Positions 1 through 11,500 of a stretch of 64,000 bases of DNA are shown in pieces. Where the stretch lies: positions 174,532-238,531 of the forward strand of contig NZ_JAAOXM010000013.1 in the NCBI RefSeq assembly GCF_011605345.1, in the 5' to 3' direction. The position numbers and the translations under genes are program-made. Every line of letters begins with the position of its first letter. Positions within the stretch are counted from its first letter, which is position 1. The notes beneath the pieces were generated by a model. The model saw nothing but the letters and a program-made list of their open reading frames with translations. It was not told the origin of the DNA and ran no database searches. This stretch comes from Burkholderia sp. D-99 (GTDB lineage: Bacteria; Pseudomonadota; Gammaproteobacteria; Burkholderiales; Burkholderiaceae).

Positions 1-3000
1 GTGCGCGCGTGTACCGCACCGGCGACCTCGCGCGGCTGCGCGACGACGGCGCATTCGACTATCTCGGCCGCCTCGACGACCAGGTCCAGGTGCGCGGCGT
101 GCGTGTGGAGCCTGCTGAAATCGCCGCGTGCCTGCGCTCGCATCCGGCCGTGGCCGACGCGGCCGTGGTCGCCGAAACCGGCAACGGGCCGACGCGCCTG
201 ATCGCATGCGTCGCACTGCGCGCGGCGGCCGACGATGCGGCGCTCAAGGCGCACGTGGCCGCGCAACTGCCGGCCGCCTGGCAGCCGCACCGGTTCGTGC
301 GTTGCGATGCGCTGCCGTATACGCTGAACGGCAAGATCGACCGTGCCGCGCTGCTCGAGAAGATTGCCGCCGCGCGCGACACGGCGCAAGGTGGCGGCGA
401 CGCACCGCGCACGCCGACCGAACAGCAGCTCGCCGGCCTCTGGCAGACGCTGCTCGGCCTCGATGTCGTACCGTCGCGCGACGACCGCTTCTTCGCGCTG
501 GGCGCCGATTCGCTCGCCGCGATGCAGTTGCAGGCCGCGATCCGTGCCGCGGTACGCGTGAACCTGCGGCTCGATACGCTGTTTGCCGATCCGGCGCTCG
601 CCGAACTGGCCGAGGCGGTCGATCGTGCGGAACGCGAAACCGGCGAACCGCTGGCCGCGATTACCGCACGCCGTATGACGGCTGATTCGGCCGATGCAGC
701 CGCAGCGTGCGCGCCGCACGTCGATCGCGCCGCATCGCTCGCACAGCAACGTTTCTGGGTGCTCGCGCAAACACGTGACGCGAGCGCCGCGTATCACATC
801 GCCGCACACTGGACGATCGACGGCACGCTCGATCGCGACGCGCTGCAACGCGCGCTCGATCATGTGATCGGCCGCCACGAAGCGTGGCGCACGACGCTCG
901 TCGACAACGACGACGGCGTCGTGATGCAGCGGATTCATGCGCATCTGCCGGTGTCGATCGTCGACGTCGACTTGCGCGACCAGCCGCCCGCCGCCCGCGA
1001 CGCGCAAGCCGCGCGTCTCGCCGAGCGCGATGCGGCCGAACCGTTCGACCTCGCGCGCGGCCCGCTGCTGCGCGCGACGCTGGTCGCACTCGCCGGCGAC
1101 CGTCACCGCCTGCTGCTGACCGCCCATCACGCGATCACCGACGGCTGGAGCTCGCGTTGCGCGTTCGACGAACTGTCGGCGGCCTATCGTGCGTATGCGG
1201 AAGGCGGCGCACCGTCGCTGCCCGACCTGCCGATCCAGTACGCCGACTATGCGGACTGGCAACGCGACATGCTGGCCGGTGGCGAGGGCGAACGTCAGCT
1301 CGATTACTGGCGCGGCGCGTTGCGCGACGTGCCGGGCCCGCTCGCGCTGCCGGTCGACCGCCAGCCGGGCGCCGCACGCACGCTGCAAGGCGCGCGCGTG
1401 TCGGTGCGGCTGCCCGATGCAGTCGCGGCCGACGTGCGGCAACTCGCGCGCGATGCGCAGGCAACCGTCTTCACGGTGCTGCTGGCCGCGCTCGACGCGT
1501 GGCTGTCGCGCCTGACCGGCGCAACGGATGTCGTGGTCGCGGTGCCGGTCGCGCACCGTCAGCGCCCCGAAACGCGTGCACTGCTGGGCCTGTTCCTGAA
1601 TACGGTCGCGCTGCGGGTGCGGGTGGCGCCCACGCTGCCGTTCCGCGCGCTCGTCGATGCGGCGCGCACGGCGGCGCTCGACGCGGTCGCCCACCAGGAC
1701 GTGCCGTTCGAGCGCGTCGTCGACGCGGTGAAGCCGCCGGTCAAGCGCGGCGCCGAATGGCTGCGTGTGAAATTCGCGCAGCAGTTCGACGCGCGGCACG
1801 ACAGCGTGCTGCCGGGCGCGACGGCAGTTGCAACGCCGGGCCCCGATCTCGCCGCGCGCTTCGACTTCGCCGTGGACTTCACCGACGATGCGCATGGCAT
1901 CGAACTGGTCGCGGCCTATGCGACCGACTGTATCGATGCGGACACCGCGCACGCGTGGCTCGACAGCTACGCGGCGCTCGTCGGTGCGGCCGCACGCGAT
2001 CCGCACCAGACGACGGCCGTACTGCCGTGCCACGCGTCGGCCGCTTCGCGTCAGCCGCGCGACGGCCGGGCGCTGCAGGTCGAACATGCCGACATCGTCG
2101 CCGCGTTCGCGCGGCAGGCGGCCGCGTATCCGCATCGCGTCGCGCTCGCCGATGCGTCGACGTCGCTGACGTTCGGCGAACTGGACGACGCATCGAACCG
2201 CATCGCACGCGCGCTGTCCGGGCGAGGCGTGGGCGCCGAAGCGTCCGTCATCGTCTGCATCGAACGCACGGCGCGTTTCGTCGTCGGCCTGCTCGGCGCG
2301 CTGAAGGCCGGCGCGCTGGCCGTGCTGCTCGATCCCGCCCAGCCGGCCGCGCGACTGGCCGCGGCGGCAGCCGATTGCGGCGCGCGCTGGGCGCTCGTCG
2401 CGGATACCGCCGCCTGGCCGGCCGGCATCGACGCACAGCCGCTCGACGTCGATACGCTCGCGCAGGACGCGACGCTCGCGCAGGACGCGACGCTCGCGCA
2501 TGCGGCCGGCGTGCGCATTGCACCGCATCCGGAGCAGGGTGCGTACCTGATCTATACGTCGGGCTCGACCGGCACGCCGAAGGGCGTCGTCGTGTCGCAC
2601 GGCGCGCTGGCCGACTACGTGCAAGGGATGCTCGACGAATTCGCGTTCGCGCCGGACGCGTCGTTCGCGATGGTGTCGACCGTCGCGGCCGACCTCGGCC
2701 ACACGACGTTGTTCGGCGCGCTGTGCGCGGGCCGCACGCTGCACCTGCTGCCGGCAGCGTGCGCGTTCGACCCGGATGCGTTCGCGGACGAGATGCGCCG
2801 CCGCGACGTCGGCGTGCTGAAGATCGTGCCGAGCCACCTGCAGGCGCTGCTCGACGCACGCGTGCCGGCCGACGTGCTGCCGCGCCATGCGCTCGTGACG
2901 GGCGGCGAAACGCTCACGTGGGCGCTCGTCGCGCGCCTGGCCGCGCTTGCGCCGGCCTGCCGCGTGATCAACCACTACGGGCCGACCGAAGCGACGGTCG

Positions 3001-6000
3001 GCGCGATTGCATGCGACACGGCGTCGATCGCCACCGATGCGCGCGATCCCGCGAGCGGCGTGCCGCTCGGCCTGCCGCTGCCGAATGCGCGCGCGCTGGT
3101 GCTCGACGCGTTCGGCGCGTGCGTGCCGGCCGGCGCGACCGGCGAACTGTATCTGGGCGGGCCGGGCGTCGCGCGCGGCTACCTGGGGCGCCCGGCGCAG
3201 ACCGCCGAACGCTTCGTGCCCGATCCGTTTGCGCCCGGCGCGCGGCTGTATCGTACCGGCGACCGCGTCCGGTTGCGCGCGGATGGCCGTCTCGCGTTCC
3301 TCGGCCGCATCGACGACCAGGTGAAGATTCGTGGCTACCGCGTCGAACCGGGCGAGGTGAGTGCGGCAGTGCGTGCGGCCGGCCTGGTTGCGCAGGCCGA
3401 AACGCTCGCGATCGAACACGACGGCCGCCTGCGGCTCGCGACGTTCGTCGTGATGCGCGACGGCGCGAATTTCGACGAGGCGGCCGTGCGCACGGCGCTC
3501 GCCGCGAAGCTGCCCGACTACATGGTGCCCGCGCAGTTCGTCGCGCTCGCGCGCCTGCCGGTGACCGCGAACGGCAAGATCGATCGCGCCGCGTTGCGCG
3601 AACTCGCGGCCGCGCCGGTCGCGGTTGCGTCCGGCAACGCGCCGCAGGGCGCGGTCGAAACGGTGCTCGCCGAAGTCTGGCAGGCCGTGCTGAAAGCCCC
3701 GCAGGTCGGCCGCGACGACAACTTCTTCGAACTCGGCGGCGATTCGATCCTCGTGTTGCAGGTGATCGCACGTGCGCGCAAGCGTGGCGTGCGCTTCACG
3801 CCGAAGCAGTTGTTCGACGGCCCGACGGTGGCCGAGCTTGCGCGCATTGCGAAGACGGAGGACGTGGCTGCCACCGCAACCGCCACCACGCAGCCTGCTT
3901 TCGTGGCCGCTGCCAGCGTACCGCTGACGGCGCAGGTCCTGACACCCGCGCAACAACGCTTCTTCGCACTCGACATCCCGCATCGCGGCCACTGGAACCA
4001 GTCGGTGGCGTTCGACGTGCGCGGGCCGTTCGACGCGGATGCATTCGCGCGTGCGTTCGACGCATTGCTGACGCATCACGACGCGTTCCGCCAGCGCTTC
4101 GCGCGCGGCGCGGACGGCACGTGGCACGCCAGCGATGCCGCGAAGCCGTACGATGCGCTGCCGTTCGTCGAAGTCGCCGCACGCGACGAAACCGACGCGC
4201 TCGCGCGCTTCGACGCATTGCAGCGCCGTCTCGACCTCGGCCGCGGGCCGCTCGCCTGCGCATGCGCGGCACGCTTGCCGGACGGCTCGACGCAGCTCTA
4301 TCTGGCAATTCACCATGCGATCGTCGACGGCGTGTCGTGGCGCATCCTGCTCGACGACCTGGACACGGCCTACCGCGCCGCCTGCGAACGGACGCCGGTC
4401 CACCTGTCGCAGCCCGGCCTGCGCGCCGACGCATGGGCCGCAAGGCTCGCGCGTGCCGCGACGGAACCGGCTTCGCCGTTCGCGGCCGAAGCGGCGTACT
4501 GGGCCGGCATGGCGCAGGGCGACGACGTCGTGCCCGATCACCCCGACGCAACGGCGACGAACGCCGATGCCGCCGTCGTCGTGCAGACGATCGACGCGGC
4601 ATTGACCCGGGCGGCGTTGACCGATGCGCATGCCGCCTATCGCACGCAGACGATCGAAGTGCTGGGCGCCGCGTTTGCACTGGCGCTGGCCGGCGTGAGC
4701 GGCGCCGCATCGTGCCGTGTCGAACTGGAAGGGCATGGCCGCGAGGCGCTGTTCGACGATGCCGACGCGAGCCGCACGATCGGCTGGCTGACGAGCCATT
4801 ACCCGGTGACGCTGCCCGTCGCGGCCACCGCGCGCGACACGCTGGGCGCGGTCAAGGACACGCTGCGCGCGGTGCCGAACAAGGGGCTCGGCTTCGGCGT
4901 GCTCGCGCACTACGGCGATGCGGCGACGCGCGCGGCGCTGGCCGCCGTGCCGCGCCCGCGTGTCACGTTCAACTACCTTGGCCAGTTCGACGCGCCGCGC
5001 GATGCAACGCTCGTGCCGCGCTTTGGTGGCACCGGCGTCGAGCGCGATCCTCAAGGCCCGCTCGGCAATGCGCTCGCGATCCACGCGTACCTCGATACGG
5101 ACCGCGACGGCGCGCGCACGCTGAAAGTGCACTGGGTCTACGGTGCACCGCAGTTCGAGCGCGCGACGATCAACGCATTTGCCGAACGCTTCGCGGCGGC
5201 GCTGCGTGAGCTTGTCGATGCGTGCGCGTCGCGCGTTGCGCATCGCGGCGGCGGTGCGACGCCGGGTGATTTCCCGCTCGCGCAGGCCGCCGGCCTCACG
5301 CAGGCTGCGATCGAACGCACGCCGCTCGACTGGCGCACGATCGACGACGTGTATCCGCTGTCGCCGATGCAGCAGGGCATCCTGTTCCATGCGCTGTTCG
5401 CCCCCGGGCATGCCAGCTACGTGAACCAGCTCGTCGCGACCGCGGCCGCGCTCGACGCCGACCGGCTCGCAGCCGCGTTCGAAGCGTCCGTCGCACGTCA
5501 CGACATTCTGCGCACGAGCGTGATGCCGGACGAAGCCGCGCCGCTGCAGTGCGTGCATCGCCACGCCCGGATGCCGGTCGAGCAACTCGACTGGCGCACG
5601 CGCGGCGACACGCTCGACGCCGATTTCGACGCATGGCTCGCGGCCGATCGTGCACGCGGCTTCGACTGGCGCGAGCCGCCGCTGATGCGGCTCACGCTGA
5701 TCCGCGTGAACGACGACGCATGGCGCGTCGTATGGACGCGTCACCACGTGCTGCTCGACGGCTGGAGTACCGCGCGCCTGCTCGCGGACGTCCTGCGCGA
5801 CTATCGCGACCCGGACGCCGTGTCGCCGTTCGCGAGCCGCCCGGCATTGCGTTATCGCGACTTCATCGCGTGGCTCGGCACGCGCGACCGCGGCGCCGAC
5901 GAACGCTTCTGGACCGAACGCCTCGCACGACTCGACGCCCCGACGCTGATCGCGGAACGCACGGCCGACCGTGCGGATGCCGAGATGCTCACGTGGCGCG

Positions 6001-8537
6001 CGACGCTCGATGCCGACGCGATGACGCGCGTCGCGCAGGCGGCCCGCGCCCTGAAGCTGACCGTCAACACGCTGGTGCAGGGCGCGTGGGCGCTCGCGCT
6101 GCAGCGGATGACGCACCAGCCGGCCGTCGCGTTCGGCGCGACCGTCGCGGGCCGTCCCGACGCACTCGCGGACGTCGACTCGGTGCTCGGTCTCTTCATC
6201 AACACGCTGCCGGTGATCACCGCGCCGGCGCCGCAGCAACGCGCGGCCGACTGGCTGCAAGCGCTGCAACGCGACAACGCGGCGGCCGCCGAGCACGCGC
6301 ATACGCCGCTCGCCGACATCCAGCGCTGGGCGCGCGGTGCGGGCGGCGCACTGTTCGACACGCTGGTCGTGTTCGAGAACTACCCGGTCGACGACACGGC
6401 GCGCGACGCCGATCCGCGCGCGCTGGCGTTGAGCGGCGTGCGCAGCATCGAAGCCACCGATTTCGCGCTGACGCTCGTGATCGAGAGCGGTGCCGAGCTG
6501 ACGATCGACTACGGCTACGACACCGCGCGCGTCGATGCGCGGCAGGTTGAAACCTGGCACCGCGCGTTCGCCTGCGCGCTCGACGCGCTGGCCCGCACGC
6601 CGGATGCGCTGCTCGGAACGCTGTCGATCGCCGATGACATCACCCGCGACGCGCTGGCGCAGGACACCGCGCATGTATGGCCGGTGTCGCAACAACAGCC
6701 GCTGCACCTGCAATTCGCCGATGCGGCGCGGGCGACGCCCGACGCGATCGCGCTCGAATACACGGACGTTCACGGCGGCGTGCATCGCGCGACCTATCGC
6801 GAACTCGACGTCGGTACGTCGCGCATCGCGGCCGCGCTGCGTCGCCGCGGCGTGCGGCCCGATACGCCGGTCGCGTTGTGCGTCGAGCGTTCGTTCGACA
6901 TGGTGATGGCGCTGGTCGGCGTGCTGAAGAGCGGTGCGGCCTACCTGCCGGTCGATCCCGACTATCCGGCCGAGCGCATCGCGTATCTGCTGCGCGACGC
7001 GCGGCCGGCCGTCGCGATCACTCAGGTCCATCTGCGTGAGCAGGTCGAGGCCGCGCTGGGCGACGGTGCAACAACACAGTTGCTGACGGTTGCCGACCTG
7101 CTCGCCGATGAAATCGACAACGACGACGGCGGAGAGGCCGCCGAGATCGACGACGCACAGCTTGCCTACCTGATCTACACGTCCGGTTCGACCGGCAAGC
7201 CGAAGGGCGCCGGCAACACGCACGGCGCGCTCGCGAACCGGATCGCGTGGATGCAGCACGCATACCGGCTGACGCGCGACGACGTCGTGCTGCACAAGAC
7301 GCCATTCGGCTTCGACGTGTCGGTGTGGGAATTCGTGTGGCCGCTGGCGATCGGCGCGAAGCTCGCGATCGCCGCGCCCGGCGACCATCGCGATCCGGCG
7401 CGTCTCGCGGCCGCGATCCATGCGCACGGCGTGACGGTGCTGCACTTCGTGCCGTCGATGCTCGCCGCGTTCGCCGCGTATCTCGACGATTTCGCGGCCG
7501 CTGCGCAATGCGACAGCGTGCGCCTGATCGTCGCGAGCGGCGAGGCACTCGCGCCTGAACTCGTCGCGAAAATGGCGCGGCTGCTGCCGAACGCGACGCT
7601 CGTCAACCTGTACGGGCCGACCGAGGCCGCGATCGACGTGTCGCACTGGACGTGCGGCCCCGACGACGCGCTTGCGGTCGCGGTGCCGATCGGTCATCCG
7701 ATCGCGAACCTGCAACTGCACGTGCTCGATGCCGCGTGGCAGCCGGTGCCGGCCGGCGCGACCGGCGAACTGTATCTCGCAGGCGCGGGCCTCGCGCGCG
7801 GCTATCTCGGCCGTCCGGCGCTGACCGCCGAGCGTTTCGTGCCCGATCCGTTCGTCCCGGGCGCGCGCATGTACCGCACGGGCGACCTCGCACGTCGGCG
7901 TGCCGACGGTGCGCTCGACTACCTCGGCCGCGTCGATACGCAGGTCAAGCTGCGCGGCCAGCGGATCGAGCCGGGCGAGATCGAGGCGCTGCTGCGCGCG
8001 GCGCCCGGCGTGAACGATGCGGTCGTGATCGTGCGCGACGAGCAGCTGATCGGCTATGTCGCGCGCGGCGACGCGGGCCCGCTCGACCGTGCGGCGCTGC
8101 TCGACGCGTTGCGCGCGCAACTGCCGGCCTACATGGTGCCGTCGCAGCTGATCGAACTCGATGCGTTGCCCGTCACGCCGAACGGCAAGTGCGACCGCCA
8201 TGCGCTGCCCGCGCCGGTGCGCGAAACGGCAGCCGAAGTGGAACTCGCGACCGACACGGAACGCACGCTCGCCGAGATCTGGCAACGCGTGCTGCACGTG
8301 GACGCGATCGGTCGCGACGGCGATTTCTTCCTGCTCGGCGGCCATTCGCTGCTCGCGACGCAGGCCCACGCGCAGGCGAACCTGCACTGGGGGCTCGCGT
8401 TGCCGCTGCGCACGCTGTTCGACACGCGCACGCTGGCGCGCTGCGCGCAAGCGATCGACGCGGCCTGCGCGGCACGCGGCGCGACCGATGCGGCGAGCGC
8501 GATCGACGCGCTGCTCGGCGAACTGGAAACCCAATAA
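1..8537 (+). CDS. orbI: Ornibactin non-ribosomal peptide synthetase OrbI (5' end outside window)
   Basis: This is a multimodular NRPS, open from base 3 onward, so its start lies upstream. Visible domain order, in residues counted from base 9: the tail of an A domain (YRTGDLAR at the very start, NGKIDR near 110); a carrier with GADSL near 165; a C domain (HHAITDGWSS near 372); an A domain (YTSGSTGTPKG near 846); a carrier with GGDSI near 1244; an epimerase (HHAIVDGVSW near 1434); a C domain (SPMQQGILF near 1785, HHVLLDGWS near 1910); an A domain (YTSGSTGKPKG near 2390); and a carrier with GGHSLLA near 2777. There is no thioesterase. By eye the second A-domain pocket reads D-L-T-K-V-G-H, like Asp codes, and the third reads D-V-W-H-V-S-L-I-D, like Ser codes. 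With the epimerase after the Asp module this fits ornibactin (Orn-D-OHAsp-Ser-Orn). OrbJ begins 9 bases after the stop. Confidence 0.95.
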   Translation, partial: ARVYRTGDLARLRDDGAFDYLGRLDDQVQVRGVRVEPAEIAACLRSHPAVADAAVVAETGNGPTRLIACVALRAAADDAALKAHVAAQLPAAWQPHRFVRCDALPYTLNGKIDRAALLEKIAAARDTAQGGGDAPRTPTEQQLAGLWQTLLGLDVVPSRDDRFFALGADSLAAMQLQAAIRAAVRVNLRLDTLFADPALAELAEAVDRAERETGEPLAAITARRMTADSADAAAACAPHVDRAASLAQQRFWVLAQTRDASAAYHIAAHWTIDGTLDRDALQRALDHVIGRHEAWRTTLVDNDDGVVMQRIHAHLPVSIVDVDLRDQPPAARDAQAARLAERDAAEPFDLARGPLLRATLVALAGDRHRLLLTAHHAITDGWSSRCAFDELSAAYRAYAEGGAPSLPDLPIQYADYADWQRDMLAGGEGERQLDYWRGALRDVPGPLALPVDRQPGAARTLQGARVSVRLPDAVAADVRQLARDAQATVFTVLLAALDAWLSRLTGATDVVVAVPVAHRQRPETRALLGLFLNTVALRVRVAPTLPFRALVDAARTAALDAVAHQDVPFERVVDAVKPPVKRGAEWLRVKFAQQFDARHDSVLPGATAVATPGPDLAARFDFAVDFTDDAHGIELVAAYATDCIDADTAHAWLDSYAALVGAAARDPHQTTAVLPCHASAASRQPRDGRALQVEHADIVAAFARQAAAYPHRVALADASTSLTFGELDDASNRIARALSGRGVGAEASVIVCIERTARFVVGLLGALKAGALAVLLDPAQPAARLAAAAADCGARWALVADTAAWPAGIDAQPLDVDTLAQDATLAQDATLAHAAGVRIAPHPEQGAYLIYTSGSTGTPKGVVVSHGALADYVQGMLDEFAFAPDASFAMVSTVAADLGHTTLFGALCAGRTLHLLPAACAFDPDAFADEMRRRDVGVLKIVPSHLQALLDARVPADVLPRHALVTGGETLTWALVARLAALAPACRVINHYGPTEATVGAIACDTASIATDARDPASGVPLGLPLPNARALVLDAFGACVPAGATGELYLGGPGVARGYLGRPAQTAERFVPDPFAPGARLYRTGDRVRLRADGRLAFLGRIDDQVKIRGYRVEPGEVSAAVRAAGLVAQAETLAIEHDGRLRLATFVVMRDGANFDEAAVRTALAAKLPDYMVPAQFVALARLPVTANGKIDRAALRELAAAPVAVASGNAPQGAVETVLAEVWQAVLKAPQVGRDDNFFELGGDSILVLQVIARARKRGVRFTPKQLFDGPTVAELARIAKTEDVAATATATTQPAFVAAASVPLTAQVLTPAQQRFFALDIPHRGHWNQSVAFDVRGPFDADAFARAFDALLTHHDAFRQRFARGADGTWHASDAAKPYDALPFVEVAARDETDALARFDALQRRLDLGRGPLACACAARLPDGSTQLYLAIHHAIVDGVSWRILLDDLDTAYRAACERTPVHLSQPGLRADAWAARLARAATEPASPFAAEAAYWAGMAQGDDVVPDHPDATATNADAAVVVQTIDAALTRAALTDAHAAYRTQTIEVLGAAFALALAGVSGAASCRVELEGHGREALFDDADASRTIGWLTSHYPVTLPVAATARDTLGAVKDTLRAVPNKGLGFGVLAHYGDAATRAALAAVPRPRVTFNYLGQFDAPRDATLVPRFGGTGVERDPQGPLGNALAIHAYLDTDRDGARTLKVHWVYGAPQFERATINAFAERFAAALRELVDACASRVAHRGGGATPGDFPLAQAAGLTQAAIERTPLDWRTIDDVYPLSPMQQGILFHALFAPGHASYVNQLVATAAALDADRLAAAFEASVARHDILRTSVMPDEAAPLQCVHRHARMPVEQLDWRTRGDTLDADFDAWLAADRARGFDWREPPLMRLTLIRVNDDAWRVVWTRHHVLLDGWSTARLLADVLRDYRDPDAVSPFASRPALRYRDFIAWLGTRDRGADERFWTERLARLDAPTLIAERTADRADAEMLTWRATLDADAMTRVAQAARALKLTVNTLVQGAWALALQRMTHQPAVAFGATVAGRPDALADVDSVLGLFINTLPVITAPAPQQRAADWLQALQRDNAAAAEHAHTPLADIQRWARGAGGALFDTLVVFENYPVDDTARDADPRALALSGVRSIEATDFALTLVIESGAELTIDYGYDTARVDARQVETWHRAFACALDALARTPDALLGTLSIADDITRDALAQDTAHVWPVSQQQPLHLQFADAARATPDAIALEYTDVHGGVHRATYRELDVGTSRIAAALRRRGVRPDTPVALCVERSFDMVMALVGVLKSGAAYLPVDPDYPAERIAYLLRDARPAVAITQVHLREQVEAALGDGATTQLLTVADLLADEIDNDDGGEAAEIDDAQLAYLIYTSGSTGKPKGAGNTHGALANRIAWMQHAYRLTRDDVVLHKTPFGFDVSVWEFVWPLAIGAKLAIAAPGDHRDPARLAAAIHAHGVTVLHFVPSMLAAFAAYLDDFAAAAQCDSVRLIVASGEALAPELVAKMARLLPNATLVNLYGPTEAAIDVSHWTCGPDDALAVAVPIGHPIANLQLHVLDAAWQPVPAGATGELYLAGAGLARGYLGRPALTAERFVPDPFVPGARMYRTGDLARRRADGALDYLGRVDTQVKLRGQRIEPGEIEALLRAAPGVNDAVVIVRDEQLIGYVARGDAGPLDRAALLDALRAQLPAYMVPSQLIELDALPVTPNGKCDRHALPAPVRETAAEVELATDTERTLAEIWQRVLHVDAIGRDGDFFLLGGHSLLATQAHAQANLHWGLALPLRTLFDTRTLARCAQAIDAACAARGATDAASAIDALLGELETQ
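2454..2500 (+). repeat. 18-bp in-frame tandem duplication inside an orbI adenylation domain
   Basis: Two exact 18-bp copies lie at 2454-2471 and 2472-2489, followed by an 11-base partial third copy. They encode a repeated LAQDAT hexapeptide upstream of the A3 core of the Asp-type A domain. The duplication keeps the reading frame and sits in a region that looks like a surface loop. It is probably a slippage product. Confidence 0.85.
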
Positions 8538-8546
8538 GGACGACGG

Positions 8547-11500
8547 ATGACGAAGGTTCAACCCGACTGGCTCGCGCTCGCGACGCGTTTCGCGCAACTG
8601 CCCGATGCGCAGCGCGCCGTTTTCATCGACAAGCTCGGCGCGGCAGGCATCGATTTTCGCGTGCTGCCGATCCCGCCGCGCAAGCCGCGCAGCGACCGCG
8701 TGCCGGCGTCGTTCGCACAGACGCGGCTGTGGCTGCATGCGCGGCTGATCGATGCGCCCGATGCGTATCACATCACCGAGCGCCTGGCACTGACGGGCCC
8801 GCTCGACGCGCACGCGTTGCGCCTGGCGTGCGATGCGCTGATCGCGCGCCACGAGGCGCTGCGCACGACCTTCGACGAAGCGCAGGACGGCGTCGCGCAA
8901 ACGATCCATGCGCCGATGCGCTGTCCGTGGCGCGAAACCGGTCTCGAGGCGCTGCCGGACGCGCAGCGCACGGCGCGCGCTCAAGCCGTCGCGACGGCCG
9001 ATGAAGCCGAGCCGTTCGATCTCGGCGCGGCGCCGCTCGTCCGCGCCCACCTGGTGCGCTTCGATGCGACGCATCACTGGCTCGCGCTGACCGTGCACCA
9101 CATCGTGTCGGACGGCTGGTCGTCGGGCGTGATGCTCGAGGAACTCGCGGCGTTCTATCGCACGTATGCGTCCGACCGGCCGGTGCCGCTCGCGCCGCTG
9201 CCGATCCAGTACGCTGACTACGCGCTGTGGCAGCGCCGCTGGCTCGACGCCGGCGAACGCGAACGCCAGCTCGCGTTCTGGCGCGAACGGCTCGATCCGC
9301 AACGCGGCGTGCTGACGTTGCCGGGTGCGGCAGCGCGACCCGCACACCGCAGTGCGCGCGGCGCCCGCCATGTGTTCTCGCTCGACGCGCGCATCGGTGC
9401 GCAACTGCGCGCATTCGCGGCCGCATCGGGCGCGACGCCGTTCGCGGTGCTGCTCGCCACGCTCGATGCGCTGCTGGCGCGCGCGACGGGCGATGCGCGG
9501 ATCTGCGTCGGCGTGCCGGCCGCGAACCGCGAACGCGCGGAAGTCGCCGGCCTGATCGGTTTCTTCGTCAACACGCTGGCGATCGACGTCGACGTGCCCG
9601 CGCACGGCGATTTCTCGTCGCTGGTCGCGCGCACGCAGCGTGCACTCGTCGATGCGCAGATGCACCAGGACGTGCCGTTCGAACAGGTGGTCGATGCGCT
9701 CGGCGTGCCGCGCAGCGCGAGCCACCATCCGCTGTTCCAGGTGATGGCCGCGTACGGCGAGCGTCGCGCGTTGCCGGCGCTCGGTGCGGCGTCGGCCGCG
9801 TTGCTGCCCTCCGGTACGCCTTCCGCGAAATTCGACCTGACGCTTTCGGTCGAAGCGACGCCGGACGGCACGTTCGACGCTGCGTTCATCTACGCGCTCG
9901 ACCTGTTCGATGCGGACGCTATCGAACGGCTGGCCGCGCGTTTCGTCACGCTGCTCGCCGATGCGCTCGCGCGCCCCGACATGCCGGTTGGCGATCTCGA
10001 ATGGCTGCCCGTCGGCGAGCGGGCGCAGCTCCTTGCATGGAACGCGCCGGCCGGTGCGACCGATGCCGAGCCGTTCGTCCCCGTGCATGCGCGCATCGCC
10101 GTGCATGCACAAGCTCGGCCCGACGCGCGCGGTGTTGCCGACATCGATCGTGCGTTCACTCGCGGCGAAGTCGACGCGCGTGCGGCCCGCCTGGCGCGCC
10201 ATCTGGTGGCGGCCGGCGTACGGCCGGAAATGCGGGTCGGCGTCGCGCTGCAGCGCTCGGTCGACCTGCTCGTCGCGCTGATCGCGGTACTGAAGTCGGG
10301 CGCCGCGTTCGTGCCGCTTGATCCGGCTCATCCGCGCGAACGGCTCGCGCAGATCGTCGGCGACGCGAATATCGCGCACGTGCTGACCGACGGCGCGAGC
10401 GCCGCGTCGCTACCGGATCTGCCGGCGCTGCGCGTGTGGCGCGCCGATGAAGTCGAGGCACTCGACGAAGCGGCGCACGTCGTGCTGCCGGACGTGCTGC
10501 CGGGTCATGCGGCCTATGCGATCTACACGTCGGGCTCGACCGGCAAGCCGAAGGGCGTGATCGTCGACCATGCGTCGTTCGCGCTGCATTGCGCGGCGAT
10601 CGCCGAGCGCTACGGCGCGGGCGAGCAGGACGTGTTCCTGCTGTTCCAGTCGGTCAACTTCGACGGCGCGCATGAAGGCTGGTTTTCGCAATACATGTCG
10701 GGCGCCGCCGTGTCGGTGACGGCCGACGTGCTGTGGCCGCCCGCGCAAACCTGCGCGATGATGGTCCGCGACGGCGTGACGATGACCTACGTGCCGCCCG
10801 GCTGCGCTGCGCAACTCGCCGAATGGGCGCTCGCGCACGGCGCGCCGCCGACGCTGCGTTCGCTGACCGTTGGCGGCGAAGCGACGTCGCGCGAGGCGTT
10901 CGCGATGCTGCGCCGCGCGCTGCCGAACGTGCGCGTGGTCAACGGCTACGGCCCGACCGAAACCGTCATCACGCCGACGCTGTGGATGTTCCGGCCAGGC
11001 GACGATCTCGCGAAGCTCGGCGACGCCGCGTACCTGCCGATCGGCACGCTGGTCGGCGCTCGCACCGCGCATGTGCTCGACGAGCGGCTGCATCCGCTGC
11101 CGGTCGGCGTGATCGGCGAACTGTATCTGGGCGGCGAAGGGATCGGCGTCGCGCGCGGCTATCTCGACCGCCCGGCGCTGACCGCCGAGCGGTTCGTGCC
11201 CGATCCGTACGGCGCGCCGGGCGCGCGGCTGTACCGCACGGGCGACCTCGTGCGCCGTCGTGCGGACGGCGTGTTCGACTTCATCGGGCGCGTCGACCAT
11301 CAGGTGAAGCTGCGCGGGCTGCGCATCGAACTCGGCGAGATCGAGGCACAGCTTGCCGCGCACGACGCGGTGCGCGAAGCATGCGCGGTCGTGCACGGGC
11401 AGGGCGCACTCGCGCAGCTCGTCGCGTACGTCGAGCTGACCGCCGACGCACAGGCGGCCGCGCAGCCGGTCGAAGCCGCGACGCTCGACGCGCACCTGCG

